Source of the DNA: Siphonodentalium dalli
Lineage: Eukaryota > Mollusca > Scaphopoda > Gadilida > Siphonodentaliidae
Direction of reading: 5' to 3'
DNA: 64,000 bases
Assembly (NCBI GenBank): GCA_032622095.1
Contig: CP136066.1
Span: forward strand, 47,464,911 to 47,528,910
Shown here: piece after piece, positions 45,961 to 58,447 of the stretch
How the letters are laid out: each line of letters starts with the position of its first letter
Position numbering within the stretch: the stretch's first letter is position 1
The notes under the pieces: model-generated
The model's database searches: none
What the model saw: only the letters and a program-made list of their open reading frames with translations
Told to the model about the DNA's origin: nothing
Made by a program: the position numbers and the translations under genes

Positions 45961-47289
45961 GAACTATCGGTACACAAAAATAAAAGTACCGAACAAAGAT
46001 ATAAATAGTATTCGCCAAGGAAGCAGAACATCACTTTCACTGATGATAAAACCTTGCAAACAAACTTTATATTATAAATATCTAGATAAGAGATACAAAT
46101 ATAATGAGGGGGACATTTTTGTGTTAATTTATTCTACTTATATATATGTGTGTAATTGAGAATTGAAAAATTATAATGGTTAAATATAAGATCCGACGGT
46201 TTGTTGGTTGTGGCTGCCTTATTCCCTCAAGACTTTCCAAAAAATGGTTGCCTGTACCGATACCTCTACAAGAGTACAATGAATACATGCAGTGAATGGA
46301 TCCAAACACCAATTGAGCAGAAATACGATTATGCAATTTTACATCATAAATGTCTACATAAGCATAAACATTTATAAGCTATGCAAGTCAATATACTTTT
46401 ATACAAGGAAAACACCAATGAAAATTAAAAACCTTTAACTGAAACACTCCAGTTAGAGTTAATTAATATGAACTAATTGTGGATATTGAACAAATAGTCT
46501 TTCCAATGATTACTGAAGTGCTACATTTAACATCCACTGAAATTTACCCGAGGTTATAACAAAGAACATTTATTTTTCTTTATACCGGGCTAAGCCACTC
46601 CAAACAGGCCTTAATGCAACAGCATGTATACGTTATATCATAATGCATGGTGATCATGATACATGGCAGCTAGAGTAAGTGTAAGAACATTAAAGTCCAG
46701 TCAACATACTAGTAGTATTACTTTAGCCTATACAATATATATGGCAACAAATATAAAAGCTAACGTGAGTAAGAATTTTATCCTATACACAGGTAAATGT
46801 ATGGAAACAAATATAAGGGTAATTACAGGCATGTAATGTAATCTTCAGCCTATATACATGTATGGTAATGCAATGTTCTTAAAAAGACAAATTAGTCAGA
46901 TGAGAGATAGATTAGTCAGAGCTACATTGCCTACATTTTATTCCATACCTATATACATTGGAATAAGTATAATAGTAGTTGGCAAACGTGATACATTGCA
47001 GCTAAGGGTCTGAAAGATTCTAATTGTTTACTCAATGGTATAACCTTAACCTATTGTTTTTGCAAAGGCCAGTCAAAAAGGGTGAGAATTTAAAAAAGAA
47101 ATAAATATTAAATTCAACTTAGATCCAAATAAATAATTGGCGACTGGATAAAAACTTGCCTGATCGATTTAAAAGATTTCAATTTTGAAATGTTTATCTA
47201 ATGCTGCACCAGCATGGTTCCCAACATGAAGGGGTTAACCAAACAGTAGTGGGGAGAATTGAGAAGTACTCAATGATTCTTATTATTAT
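45961..47289. other. Gene-free stretch with degenerate ~70 bp tandem units
   Basis: Between about 46660 and 46990, words such as AGCCTATACA, ATATATGG(C/T)AACAA and GATACAT(G/T)GCAGCTA recur loosely, suggesting an old minisatellite. No gene signal. Confidence 0.45.
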
Positions 47290-49560
47290 ACTTCCATGGT
47301 GTAACCAAGGAAGTATATTGTTTTTCTACTGAGGTCGTTTTCCGTTTATTTCGAAATACTCAGAAACTGATTGCAGTAGGAACGCGAAATCTCTAGCGAA
47401 TGTAGGCATCGAAGGTTTACTAGATATAATGGTATCCGGATTTCCGCCCAATGTTTCTTGGCGGAGTTATGGCCCTTTTGCGATTATTTTTCATTGTTGT
47501 ACTTCCATGTTTTACATGGAAGTATATTGTTTTTGTGATTTTTATTTTTCTCTATTATTATTATTATTATTATTATTCTTTATTCTTCTTAGCAATTTTA
47601 TAATGAGCATAGCTCAGTCAATACAAGAGTTAGAAAGCTAAAACTTTGTATGTATATATATGTATACAAACTCTAGTGCTTAGGCATATTGAGAATCATG
47701 TCCTCACTTGACTTTCAGAGTTATCTCCCTTTATGTCAAAAATTGGTGTTTTCAGAACTCCGAAAATATAAGGAGTACAGCACTGAAATTTGGTCAATAG
47801 ATACATCTTGATATCCACTGAATCGTAAGCACATCAAAAACTTTGTCCGCCTTTCCTCTCCAGAGTTATCTCCCATATATATGTCAACCTCGAAATCTTT
47901 CTGATCGCCTGTTCTCACATAGCAAGAAAGATAGCTGGATTTAGTTTTTATGGTAGTGCTGGCCGTTGTCAATATACTACCCAAAACTATTTTGGACAGG
48001 GTCGGACTTACATTTTTTGGTTAGGGTGGGGGCGAAATTTTCGCAATTTGTTTTTTTGCGATGATTTCAACCATTTTTACTACCATGTATCTACAGGACG
48101 TTCTAATGATCCTCCTGAAAGAATTTTGTAAATCGGTTGAGAAATGTCAAAGTTACAGACCATCGAAAATTATATTCATACGTTGATTGAGGAGAAAGTG
48201 CTTGTATACAAAGCTCCTCCTAGACGACGCACATGAGCTGGATTTGATTTTTGGTGCAATTTTTAATATGCGAAATTTTGCCCAAAAAATTATTGCTGTT
48301 GATTCACACCAAACTCGTTAAAGCTATTCCATGGATCAAGGCGTTCGTGTGGGCGAACGAATTTTGAAAATCCCTTGAAAAATACCAGAGTGATGGCCCC
48401 TCGAAATTCATATTTTTGGGATTAACTGCTTGTAGCCAGATCTCCTCCGAAACGGTCAGAACTTGGGGCGTATATCATATACACTGTTTATTCCCATCCA
48501 ATTCGATAGATTCGATAATGCGATATAGATATTATGTGCAATGAATCTGTGTTCATGTTGTGACTATCCCGTCTCAAACCTAACCCTGTTAACTAACTGT
48601 TAACAAACAATTGTCTATTCAAAACGTAATACACGAACTATGAACGAATGTTGTACATGCTCACATCTCATTCAACAAACTAGCCGTGTCAAAGGCGCGG
48701 CTGTACCTTTCATCACGTCTTATTCAAATACTGATTAATAAATTTACCGTTATGTTACACACGAACGGAGTCGACTTTTGGGGAGTCCAGAGTCAAAAAC
48801 GGGTCCAAATCAACCTGTTTCAGAAAAGTCGTTAAAAGTTGTCACTCCCCTCTCTCCTTCCTCCGGCTACCCCATCCTCCCCGCGGATGGAACCTGGCTC
48901 CGTTTCGAACGCACCCATCTGGCAGGCCAGGATCATTACTCTACCTGGGACCCGATAGAACGCCCATCGAATTCCAACAACCATTTCCAGATTCGTATGT
49001 TGGTATGAGTACATATCGGAGCTGTTATAAATCAAATAACTTGGATTTGAATATAAACCCACCGATTCGTAAATTTTGTCGCCCATGGTGTTTGCTAAAT
49101 TATCATTTTAACGTGAATAGTTTGTAATGAGCTTTCTGCGTGCGTGCATTTCACTTTTGCATCTTCGTTCGCATCTCCAACGCACTGCATCTCACATACA
49201 ACCAAACACAATACAAACATTACATTAATGGGATCAAACAAGCCTTAGTTATAAGATGTATGCTTAATCTAACGTAATGACGACGTATATCCAATTATTT
49301 CATTTGCGATAACAACGAAAAAACACATAGAAACATGCAAACATCATAATTTTCGTACGAACAATTTGTATATTGTTATAAACCGTAGCATACTGCAAAT
49401 GAACATCCAATTCTTTCCGTTGGTATATGTTTGCCGAATTGGAAATGACTCATTTTATATATTCACAAAATAAAACACCACTGATAGTTTCGTACGCCGT
49501 CATAATATAAGTTTTATCAAAAAGCTAAATTGAAACAAAAGCTCCTTATTCATACCATAT
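47290..49560. repeat. Dispersed repeat assemblage, copy 2
   Basis: It starts with TACTTCCATGGTGTAACCAA as at 35655, and has a second hairpin terminus at 47500-47524 (TACTTCCATG, short loop, complement). The segment 48610-49560 is collinear with 55715-56775, sharing TGAACGAATGTTGTACA, CACTCCCCTCTCTCCTTCCT and the AATATAAACCCACC(G/T)ATTCGT block. It has no gene. Confidence 0.75.
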
Positions 49561-51514
49561 AGCGAATGTTCTTACATAGAACCCCGTGTAGATTGCTTTG
49601 TGAATATACAGCGAAATTCATTTTATTCTTCGTATGCATCGTTCATTGATCCCAGTACATGGCAATTTATCTGCCCATGTGAGATAAGACGTATGAGAAA
49701 GGGACGGATATTGTCGGAGTTAGGAACGTCCAACATCGGGAAGTCGTCAAATTGGAGTCGTGTTTCCATGTTGAAATTCTGCAAATATGCAGTCCTAAAG
49801 AGAACCGACATTAAAGCATTCTTATTAATCTTCCGATTATACGTGCATTGATGTGGAGTGTTCAGGTAACATTTTATATCATAATTGTTAGCTTATTATA
49901 CCCCGCAACCATTTGTGGTTGGGTGGTGATGGTATATTGGAACCAGCTTGTCCGTCCGTCAGTCCGTTCACCAATATGTATATATATATCTAATTTTTCC
50001 CGATAGATTTGGGAGGAATATCGTAATCAGCATGTCTATCTCTCCGTGCGTCCGACTGAGATGGTTTCTGATTGATAAATTTAGCATTAGTTAACTGATT
50101 CGTATGTGACATGTCCGTGGTATTTCTACAATGTTAGATTCGAAGTATAGTAGATCTTCAATTATACAAATATCCGTCATTATAACATTCTGGTGAATGT
50201 AATGATTTCATGGAAACGTGAGAAATTAATGGAGTGTCCCAGTATGCAGAAGAAGAATACGGGACGCTCTCTATTCCACAGTCAGAACGAGACGCATTCA
50301 TTCCTGCTGCATGTAATTAATGTCATTTGTGTGACTCTTTTGAATGCATATGCCATCTCAAAATATGTGTATATACATATTTCATGCAAATGTGTTCGTG
50401 CTTTGGTCCATTAACGTCAACAACAGACACATCAGCAATTACATGATGTAATATGTTATCGTTGTTACAGTATTTTACTGTTCACAAAACACTTTAAAGA
50501 CATACTACGTACATGCACTTGTTCGGGTGTGTGAAACTGATAGTATTCAAGAGCTGTGCCAACTGGAGAAATGTGATATTCTATTAACATCGCTGAAAAT
50601 CTGAAGCAAATGGACCTTTAATACCACTCCATAGAAAATATCGTTTGAACTACGTTCAATTGTAAATATATACTACTCGATTCGGGACGTATCTATCGTC
50701 GATAAAGTAACGAAAATCGAGCGTTACTGCATTTAATTAATATATAAGAATAAGCATTTGTGTCAGTGATTACCAGGCTTCAGTGATTTTCAGTTGAATT
50801 GTTCTAAATGGCAATCATTTCACAGCACCTAGACACAACAGTCACTGACAGTACATTCCCCATGCAGTCCGTGCACTTTAGCAAATTCGTGTTTTTATAA
50901 ATGGATGCAGCATGTCCGATGTGCGTCGGATGGCATATTATGCTACGCATCTGTCCGACTAAGTCACTTCGATTCTATTGTCTTATTTAAATAGCATTTC
51001 ATTGAATACGAAACAGTTCCTACATATCACACATGGAACTATTAAAATACATGACAATATATTCAAAGTGTTTGCCAATGCTAACATCGAGATGATGAAC
51101 ACGATTTTAGGCATTCCCTGTTTGTTATCTGCGCAATGAAGTATATCAGTGTTTGTCGGGCGTCAAATCTGTATCGTGCACTTTAATAAATCCAACCACA
51201 TACCACCCCACTGCATATAGAAATCACCGTCATCGTGCAGTAGCTGACAAACTTTACAAGACATTTATGTCCGCAAAGCACAAATCGGCGCCTGTCTAGA
51301 TTTGATAGGGCCATATTCGCATTTGTTGGGCGACATATGCGACCCATTTCACGATAACATTAACAATCTGAGCAATGTGATCGCCATGTTGCGATGTAAG
51401 GAGGTCATGTAGTATTTTGTATATATTTAGTGTATATATAAAGGGATGAACAGTGGACTATTGTACTCTTTAAGCCACACAAAAAGCCGGACAGAGATAT
51501 TCAATTCATAGTTA
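49561..51514. other. Gene-free stretch with one transposon-like terminus
   Basis: TTATACCCCGCAACCATTTG, then TTGGGTGGTGATGGTATATT and a GTCCGTCCGTCAGTCCG run (about 49895-49970), resemble the left end of the element starting at 51515. The partner end was not found. Nothing else recognised. Confidence 0.5.
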
Positions 51515-51599
51515 ATATCCCCCGCCAAATTGAACATTTTCGGGGATATAGTAATGGGTTCCGTCCGTCTGTCCGTCCGTATGTCCGTCCCGAATTTGT

Positions 51600-52231
51600 A
51601 AGAGTCATACCTTGAACAAATGTCAACGGATTAAAAAGATTTTTGGTATACGAGTTCACCTGACCATTACCTAGAATGAGTTTGCAAGCCAGGTCCGGCC
51701 GGATATTTTTACCGGAGTTATTGGACTTTGTTTATTATTTTTGTAGAATTTACCAAATAGACGACGTCACATGGCTCATTTCCACAAATGTCAACGGATT
51801 TCAAAGATCTTGGTATATGAGTTCACATGAATAGTATCTAGAGCGAGTTCGCAAACCAGGTCCGGCCGGATATTTTCAGCCGAGTTATTGGACTTTATTT
51901 ATTTTGTGCATGCAAATGGACGACGTCACGGGACTCATTTCCACACATGTCCACGTATTTCAAAGATTTTTGGTATATGAGTTTACATGACTATTATCTA
52001 GAACTAGTTCGCAAACCAGGTCCGGCCGGATACTTTTAGCAGAGTTATTGGACTTTGTTTATTTTGTGCATGCAAATGTACGACGTCACATGGCTCATTT
52101 CCTCAAGTGTCAACAGATTTCAAAGATGTTTGGTATATGAGTTCATTTGATCAGTATCTAGAACGAGTTCGCAAACCAGGTCCGGTCGGATATTTTCAGC
52201 AGAGTTATTGGACTTAGTGCAAATGGACGTC
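51600..52231 (+). repeat. ~160 bp tandem repeats, four units
   Basis: Each unit has AGGTCCGG(C/T)CGGATA, GAGTTATTGGACTT, GACGTCA(C)ATGGCT and TTGGTATA(T)GAGTT blocks. Spacings are 167, 160 and 160 bp. Confidence 0.9.
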
Positions 52232-52239
52232 ATATGGCT

Positions 52240-54125
52240 GGGTAGGGTTCTCTATTCCGAAGGTTCATTATTCCGAAGGTTCGCTATTCCGACGGTTCAT
52301 TATTCCGAAGGTTCCCTATTCCGAAGGTTCATTATTCCGAAGGTTCGCTATTCCGAAGGTTTTCTATTCTGGGCGTATTTAACCAGAAATGAATCAAAAT
52401 TTGCACCCCACCACAAAAACCACACGAGGAATGACAAATACGATTACGCTAGTATTCATATATAGTACATGTATACATCCACTTCTAATTCCCAAATTGT
52501 CCTAGATATCGGTTATTAATAGCAAGAAAAGAGTATCAGTTTATCGTTCATTGTGGAAAGTTAAAAACACGATGACTGAAATAAACTACATGTAAGAGAT
52601 ATAGTTTTTCCGAACTGGCAATCTGTATTTGAAAAAAAAACATCAACATTCAAGGCCCACTTAATTTTCGAACCCCCAGATCACATGTATAAAATATATG
52701 CCACTATATATACCATTTGAAATATGAAGCTCTCTAACACTGTATTATCAGCTTATCCGGTGTAATAAACTGTGAGCATGTTGTTTTTGTTGAGTTAACG
52801 CAGGTGTAACGACTTGTTTTTGTGCTTAAGGTTCATCTGGTTTTGTTGCGCAAAGTAAAGTGTATTATTTTCAATGGAGGGGGGGGGTAACTCTATATTT
52901 TAAAGTTAATGTTATTCCCCTTCAATTGAAAATACAGTAGGTTGAATTCTGTTGCATTCTGAGAGCCATGACATATACCGGGGGAATCTTTTTATGATTT
53001 AAGATGTTTTCGATTTCTCTAGGGGCATCTTCTGATACAGACGTTTGGAATGGTGATGAACTATATTAGTGTTTTAATCATATTTTATGGCACAGATTGT
53101 GTTTAAAACCTGATATCAAGGCACAATAAAAAATAGCCGATGACTCGAAAATTAAGTGGGCCTTACAATTCAATACAAATTCACAATTGCAGTTAGGTTC
53201 AACTGATACCCGTCTATTCAACGACATTCTGTTCGCATCATTCATTAAAGGTACTCAATCCGAAGGGTCCCCATCTCAACAGATTCCAACAACAACAATC
53301 CGATCAGAGGGTCCTATATTACTATTTCTTTGGCTTTGGGGGTAAAAAATATTTGATTCGAGTCGAGGAACCATCAAACAATGCTCAGAGTTATTAGATA
53401 TTGATTTTTGAAATTTGTTATTTACTCGAGATGAGTACTAATAATTGCCTTCAACTGCCGTAATCTGTTCGGGATGTGTACACCAAAATATATTCAAACA
53501 GACAAGGATGGATAACTCTAAAATCAAGTGGTAATAATAACGCAATGTTGACTGAGTTCTGGGCCAGAAAGTATTCCCGATAATGAAAAATAATAGATTT
53601 CTAAAATCGATATCTAACAAATCTGAGCTTTGATGGGTGACTTCCTCGACTCGAATCAAATAGTTTTGACCCCCGAAGCCATTGAAATAGTAATTGAGAG
53701 GAGTTTTATAGGATTGAGTACCTTTAAGAGTTATAGTCCCGCTGTTTTAATCCCGCCTTTAGTTGGCGTATTGTTGCCTGTAAGATTATTGAGATATAAC
53801 GCCAAACGCGATGACATTAAATCGCACGGAAAGAGCAATAATTGTGTGGGCTGCCTGACGTGAATATGTATTGGAAAATAACGTCATACGTATTATAATG
53901 ACATTAAATCTCAAGGAAACCCACGAAAATAACATTTAATGTTTCAATGTTTTAAGTTATTTCCTTCATAAAAAAGAGTATTCGTGATAAAGAACCCTCT
54001 CAATACATGAATATAGAATTAACCTTTAAAAAACAAATCTTCGGAATAGCGAACCTTCGGAGTAGTGAACCTTCGGAATAGTGAACCTTCGGAATAGCGA
54101 ACCTTCGGAATAGAGACATGTTCCC
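52240..54125. mobile_element. Middle element with 15 bp repeat arrays as termini, 1886 bp
   Basis: The left terminus has eight tandem copies of about TATTCCGAAGGTTC(A/G)T (52248-52362). The right terminus has the inverted array (CGAACCTTCGGAATAG type, about 54037-54110). Outermost bases are GGGTAGGGTTCTCTATTCC and, inverted, GGGAACATGTCTCTATTCC. Flanking ATATGGCT (52232-52239) and ATATGACT (54126-54133) form an 8 bp target duplication with one mismatch that restores the interrupted 160 bp unit. No transposase is visible. An 8 bp duplication fits hAT, P or Merlin groups, and the superfamily is unresolved. Confidence 0.8.
53249..53723. mobile_element. TTAA-flanked MITE, copy 2 (475 bp), innermost of the nest
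   Basis: Same family as 13034-13477, between TTAA sites 53245-53248 and 53724-53727. A short inserted piece (AACAGATTCCAACAACAACA) lies just inside the left terminus and splits it. The right terminus has lost part of its TIR match. Confidence 0.87.
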
Positions 54126-54316
54126 ATATGACTAACTTCCACAAATTTCAGTCCTAAAATGAGTTCACAAGCCAGGCTTTATGACAAAATCCCACCTCTT
54201 GTCGAGAATGCACTTCCACAACTGCACATTTCGGCAGAGAACGCAAACATTGACAAAGCACTTCCCCAACTGCACATTTCGGCGGGGAATACCGCCGTCT
54301 GCGATTGCTTGTTATT

Positions 54317-54989
54317 TTAGACCCATGAAACTATTTAAAACAAATTATTTAAAGAGATAATCCGTCTTTAGTGAAAATACAGGTACGTTGGTATACCGTC
54401 TGATCGCCCACAAAGCTTGACCACAAAGCAACCTGCACAACAGAGAGCTCACTTCGGGCGGGTTCAGACATTAGACAAATTCCGCAAAACTCAGATGGGG
54501 GGTAAAATTCGCGAATCCAGATAAAACTAAATTGGCGAAAGGATGTGATGGGTAGTATATATTTGCAATTTTCTAATTTGTCTTTCGCGAATGAGAATAG
54601 AATGTTGCACGGACGTTTAGTATATGTATACTATCACCGCCATGGTCCAGTAATAATGTTACCACCAGAAGGGTGCTTGGCTTTTATCATACCCTGCATC
54701 AATCGTGATCGAGTAATGTTATTGCAACAGTTACTATTAATATTATAAGTAGAGAACTATACCGTGCATCATGTTTTATACATCATACATGTTTGGGATC
54801 ACTTCCAGTTCATAAACGAGGTGGATACAAACACACAGTACATACATTTAGTCAGACAAGAGCAAGCTTGTGCGCGGTATTATTTTTCTGATTAATTATT
54901 TTCTGTTAATTATTTAATATATAATTTCCATATAATATAAAATGTTTATATGTGTTTATAAACAATCAAATATTCCATGGAAGTATAAA
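54317..54989. other. Gene-free stretch, fragment of the dispersed family
   Basis: 54380-54500 resembles the ~300 bp units at 37545 and 58020 (GGTATACCGTCTGATCGCCC, GACAAATTCCGCAAAACTC). No gene. Confidence 0.5.
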
Positions 54990-57072
54990 ATTTCTGGTAT
55001 TTCAGAAATTTAAATCCTAATTATTATTATTATTCTTATTATTATACTTGACACTTTTGTAATCACTATTACTCGAAAAGTACAAGAAGTAGGACAATAA
55101 AACTTGGTAAGTAGGTTGGGGTACATGAGTTCTATGCCTATGGCCCATAACGATTTTGTCCGCGCTTTCACCCAGGAGTTATCTCCCTTTATTTGAAAAA
55201 ATGTCATTTTATTATCTCGGAAATTATAAGAAGCAGAGCATCGAAAATTAGACCGTATGCACATCTCGATATGCACTACTGCCCACGGGCAAGAGGCCAA
55301 CGGGCAAGAGTTACCGCCCATAGTTGGCAAACCTCTATTTTATTGTACTCTGTTGTCCTCCCGTATCATTCCAGATAACTGTATTTGGTTTTTGTAGTCG
55401 TGTTGACCGTTGTCAGCTTAGTCCGAAGAAGAAAATTTGACAGGGTTGGACATATATTTTTACACTGGGGTGGGGGCAAAATTTTCGCAATTTTTTTTTT
55501 TTATTGACATTCATCTATTTAAGTATGTAGATTCCCTGAACGAAAACAAACCCATACCGGAAAGGATTTTTGTAATCCGAGAAGAAATGCAAGAGTTACG
55601 GGCCCTCAAAGTTTGCAAGTGTCGGTCCAGTATTGTGGGTCAGGGGAGGCGTGATCTGTGGTACCAATTTTTAATTCTTCTCCGAATCAGATGAAACTTG
55701 GAATATAACATAAATTTGTCTATCCAAATGTAATTCGCGAACTTTGAACGAATGTTGTACAAGCTCACATCTCATTCCCCAAACTATCCGTTACTTATTC
55801 ATAAAAGTCATATTATGCTACACGCGAAACGGAGATAACTTTTGGGGAATCCAGAGTCCAAAACGGATCGAAATCGCCCTGTTCCAGAAAAGTCGTTCAT
55901 TTTGTTTTCACTTTTTGAAAAAGGCTCCAATATTTCAACCAAAACTTTTGGACTTAGAACATTATTTTTTTCTCAGTCCAGTGAAAAGAGCTCTTCAAAA
56001 TAATTCCGCTTATATATATAATATATATTATCTATATATACGCCAAAACTTTGTCACTCCCCTCTCTCCTTCCTCCGGCTACCCCATCCCCCGTGTGATG
56101 GAACCTACCTCCGATTCGAATACACCCGTCTTGCCGCAGGCCAGTCTCAATTCTCTACCAGAGAACTGATAGAACGCCCGTCGAATTCCAACAATCACTT
56201 CCAGAGTGGTATATTGGTATGAGTTCATATCGGAGCCGTTATAAAGCAAATAACTTGGATTTTAATATAAACCCACCTATTCGTAAATTGTGTAGCCCAT
56301 GGTGTGTGGTAAATTATCATTTTATCGTGTATAGTGTGTCAATTGTCATGAGCTATCTGCGTGCGTGCATTTCACTTTTGTATTTTCTTTCGCATCTTCA
56401 ACGCATTGCATATCATATGCAACCAAACAAAATACAAACATTACATTAATTTGATCAAACAAACCTTCGTTATACGGTGTATATTTCTACTAACGTAATG
56501 ACGACGTATAGCCAATTATTCCATTTGCGATAACAACGATAAACACATAGAAACATGCAAACATCATCATTTTCGTAAGAACAATTTGTATATTGTTATA
56601 AACCGTAGTATACTGCTGATAGACATTCAATTCTTTCCGTTAGTATATGTCTGCTGAATTGGAAATGACTCCTTTTATACTTTCGCAAAATAAAACACCA
56701 CTGATAGTTTCGTACACCGTCATTTAAGTCTTGTCAAAAAGCAATCGTGAAACAACCGCTCATTATTCCTACCATAAAGAATCTACTTATAGAGAACGCT
56801 CTTTTCTGTTCGATTACGTTCAAACTCTTTGTGTGTTGTTGTTAGTCATTCATTATATTCTTCGGACCGAACGTTCATTAAGCGCGCTTCATGTTATATA
56901 TGCGAAAACCGACCCACGTGTTTATTGTTTTATATCTGATTCAATAACACATCAACGTTTATATTCTAGTTATTTATCGAATATAAAAAGCATCTTTACA
57001 TTATCTTTAGTTTGGTATTATTCGTATTTGATGATTAAAATACACCAAAGCATGTTAAAAAAAAAAAAAAAA

Positions 57073-57155
57073 TGGTAGATAATTTGACGGGATTCGAACT
57101 CACGTCGCAATAAAACACAAACTGGAGGTTTGACGCTCTCACCACTCGGCTGTTA
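57073..57155 (-). tRNA. tRNA-like sequence, probably a pseudogene or SINE-related
   Basis: Read on the minus strand, CCGAGTGGTGAGAGCG resembles a D arm with A box. CAAACCTCCAGTTTG forms an anticodon stem whose 7-base loop would place UCC (glycine) as anticodon. GAGTTCGAATCCCGTC is a T arm with B box, and the sequence ends ACCA. Acceptor-stem halves do not pair, and position 33 would be C rather than U. A run of A (plus strand) directly follows the CCA end. Degenerate rather than functional. Confidence 0.45.
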
Positions 57156-57539
57156 ATTTATAAGAAAATATATTAGTATTAAATATATAGGCATATAACT
57201 GTGTATATTTAAACTTTATATCCAAACTGATTGAAATGCGTGACTATATATACCCCTTTCCGCTATACGGGGAACGGGAAAATGCACATATTCTTCCCAC
57301 CAAATCCAAACGAGCTAATTAAAGAGCAAGGTAATGCCGTAGCAGGTACATTTGGATATTCTATTCAAGCCCCCACCAAATCTTGACCGCTATACTTTAA
57401 AAGTAACCTACCCAACGGAGAATGCAAGATGGGGTGGGTTGACACTTTTGGTAAATTCCACCGAAAATCTAAAGTGCCATTTTCGAATTTTCAGATGGAT
57501 CGGTTTACTCGTGACAACGCTATCTACTACATATTTTGG

Positions 57540-57960
57540 GACTTCTGTCTGTTTGTCTGTTAGGTATGGCCGGGAAAACAGCCGGACGGATTTCGACGAA
57601 ATTTGATATCTAAGAGTACTTTTGTCCGGGGAGTGTTTTTGACCCCGACCTGGTCATGACTTTAAAAATGGTCAATTCAATGTCAAATCGTGTAAAACGG
57701 ATGGATTTCCACGAAATTTGATACCTATGGGTACGTTTGTCCGGGGAGTGTTTTGGACCGGTACAACTGTGTCCCCGACCTGACCTTGACCTTTCAAATG
57801 GTCAATTCAAGGTCAAATCGCGCCTTTCGACGGGATTTTGATGAAATTGATACCTAGGGGTAATTTTGTCATGGGAATGTTTTACACGGGTCAAATCGAG
57901 ACCCCGACCTGACCTTGACCTTCAAAATTGTCAATAGGGAAAACAGCACGGACGAAGTCT
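57540..57960 (+). repeat. ~125 bp tandem repeat with CCCCGACCTGACCTTGACCT units
   Basis: Three to four units with a GACGGATTT(C)GACGAAATTTG block, GTCCGGGGAGTGTTTT and CCCCGACCTGACCTTGACCT. The array ends in ACGGACGAAGTCTGGTCACC and CTGCTAGTATAA. Such ends are common at 3' termini of animal retroelements; the family here is not assigned. Confidence 0.8.
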
Positions 57961-58422
57961 GGTCACCCTGCTAGTATAATATAAATATTTATACTTAAGT
58001 AGTCTATCACTAACCTAATTGTAGCCCCAAATCCAAACGTGCTAATAAAGATCTAGTTTAATGCAGTAGCATGTACGTCGGTATACTGTAGGTACGCCTC
58101 CAAGATGTATGCTCAGCGGAGAGCTTGCGTCGGGTGGGTTCAGACTTGGCAAATTCCACCGGAAACAAATGTGGAAAATTACTTTAAAAATAAAACTTTG
58201 AGACAAAAATTTGTTGACGTGGTCAGAAGTATCCAGGTGCAACTTTCGAACGATTGTATAAGTTTTAGAGTAATCCTGGTAGCGCATAACATTGTTAACG
58301 GTTGAAATATTGTGAGGTAATGGACACATAAATATATATAGGTACAAGTCTTTATTACGTCGTGAATAAGATACAAGCAGTGTATACAAATGTGACAATC
58401 GATGATGCTAGTGTTAGAATAG

Positions 58423-58447
58423 TCGAGCCTCTACGTATTAGAGGCTC
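58423..58447. repeat. Short perfect hairpin
   Basis: GAGCCTCTA and its exact complement TAGAGGCTC are separated by five bases. No U-run follows, and its role is unknown. Confidence 0.7.

Larger units (their letters stand above)
51515..54316. mobile_element. Outer transposon of a three-level nest
   Basis: The left end, TATCCCCCGCCAAAT then TTCGGGGATATAGT and a GTCCGTCTGTCCGTCCG run, mirrors the right end, ATTTCGGCGGGGAATA (near 54276-54291), which is followed by CCGCCGTCTGCGATTGC. Inside lie four units of about 160 bp carrying AGGTCCGGCCGGATA, starting near 51691, 51858, 52018 and 52178. The fourth unit is interrupted at 52240 by another element and resumes after 54126. Outer boundaries are approximate. 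Confidence 0.65.
54990..58310. repeat. Dispersed repeat assemblage, copy 3
   Basis: 55140-55370 matches 35930-36150, 55715-56775 matches 48610-49560, 57253-57525 matches 37258-37510 and 58010-58250 matches 37550-37800. Relative to copy 2, a ~150 bp insert with a TATATATAATATATATTATC stretch sits at about 55900-56050. The 57540-57960 minisatellite and a tRNA-like sequence are embedded. Confidence 0.75.

Noticed and set aside
52245-52362. 15 bp repeats resembling a CRISPR array
   Set aside because: Units are directly adjacent without unique spacers, and the sequence is eukaryotic. It is a transposon terminal array.
55744-56169. 141-codon plus-strand frame
   Set aside because: Sits in the duplicated segment also present at 48.6-49.2 kb, where the frame is interrupted. 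It crosses a low-complexity insertion.
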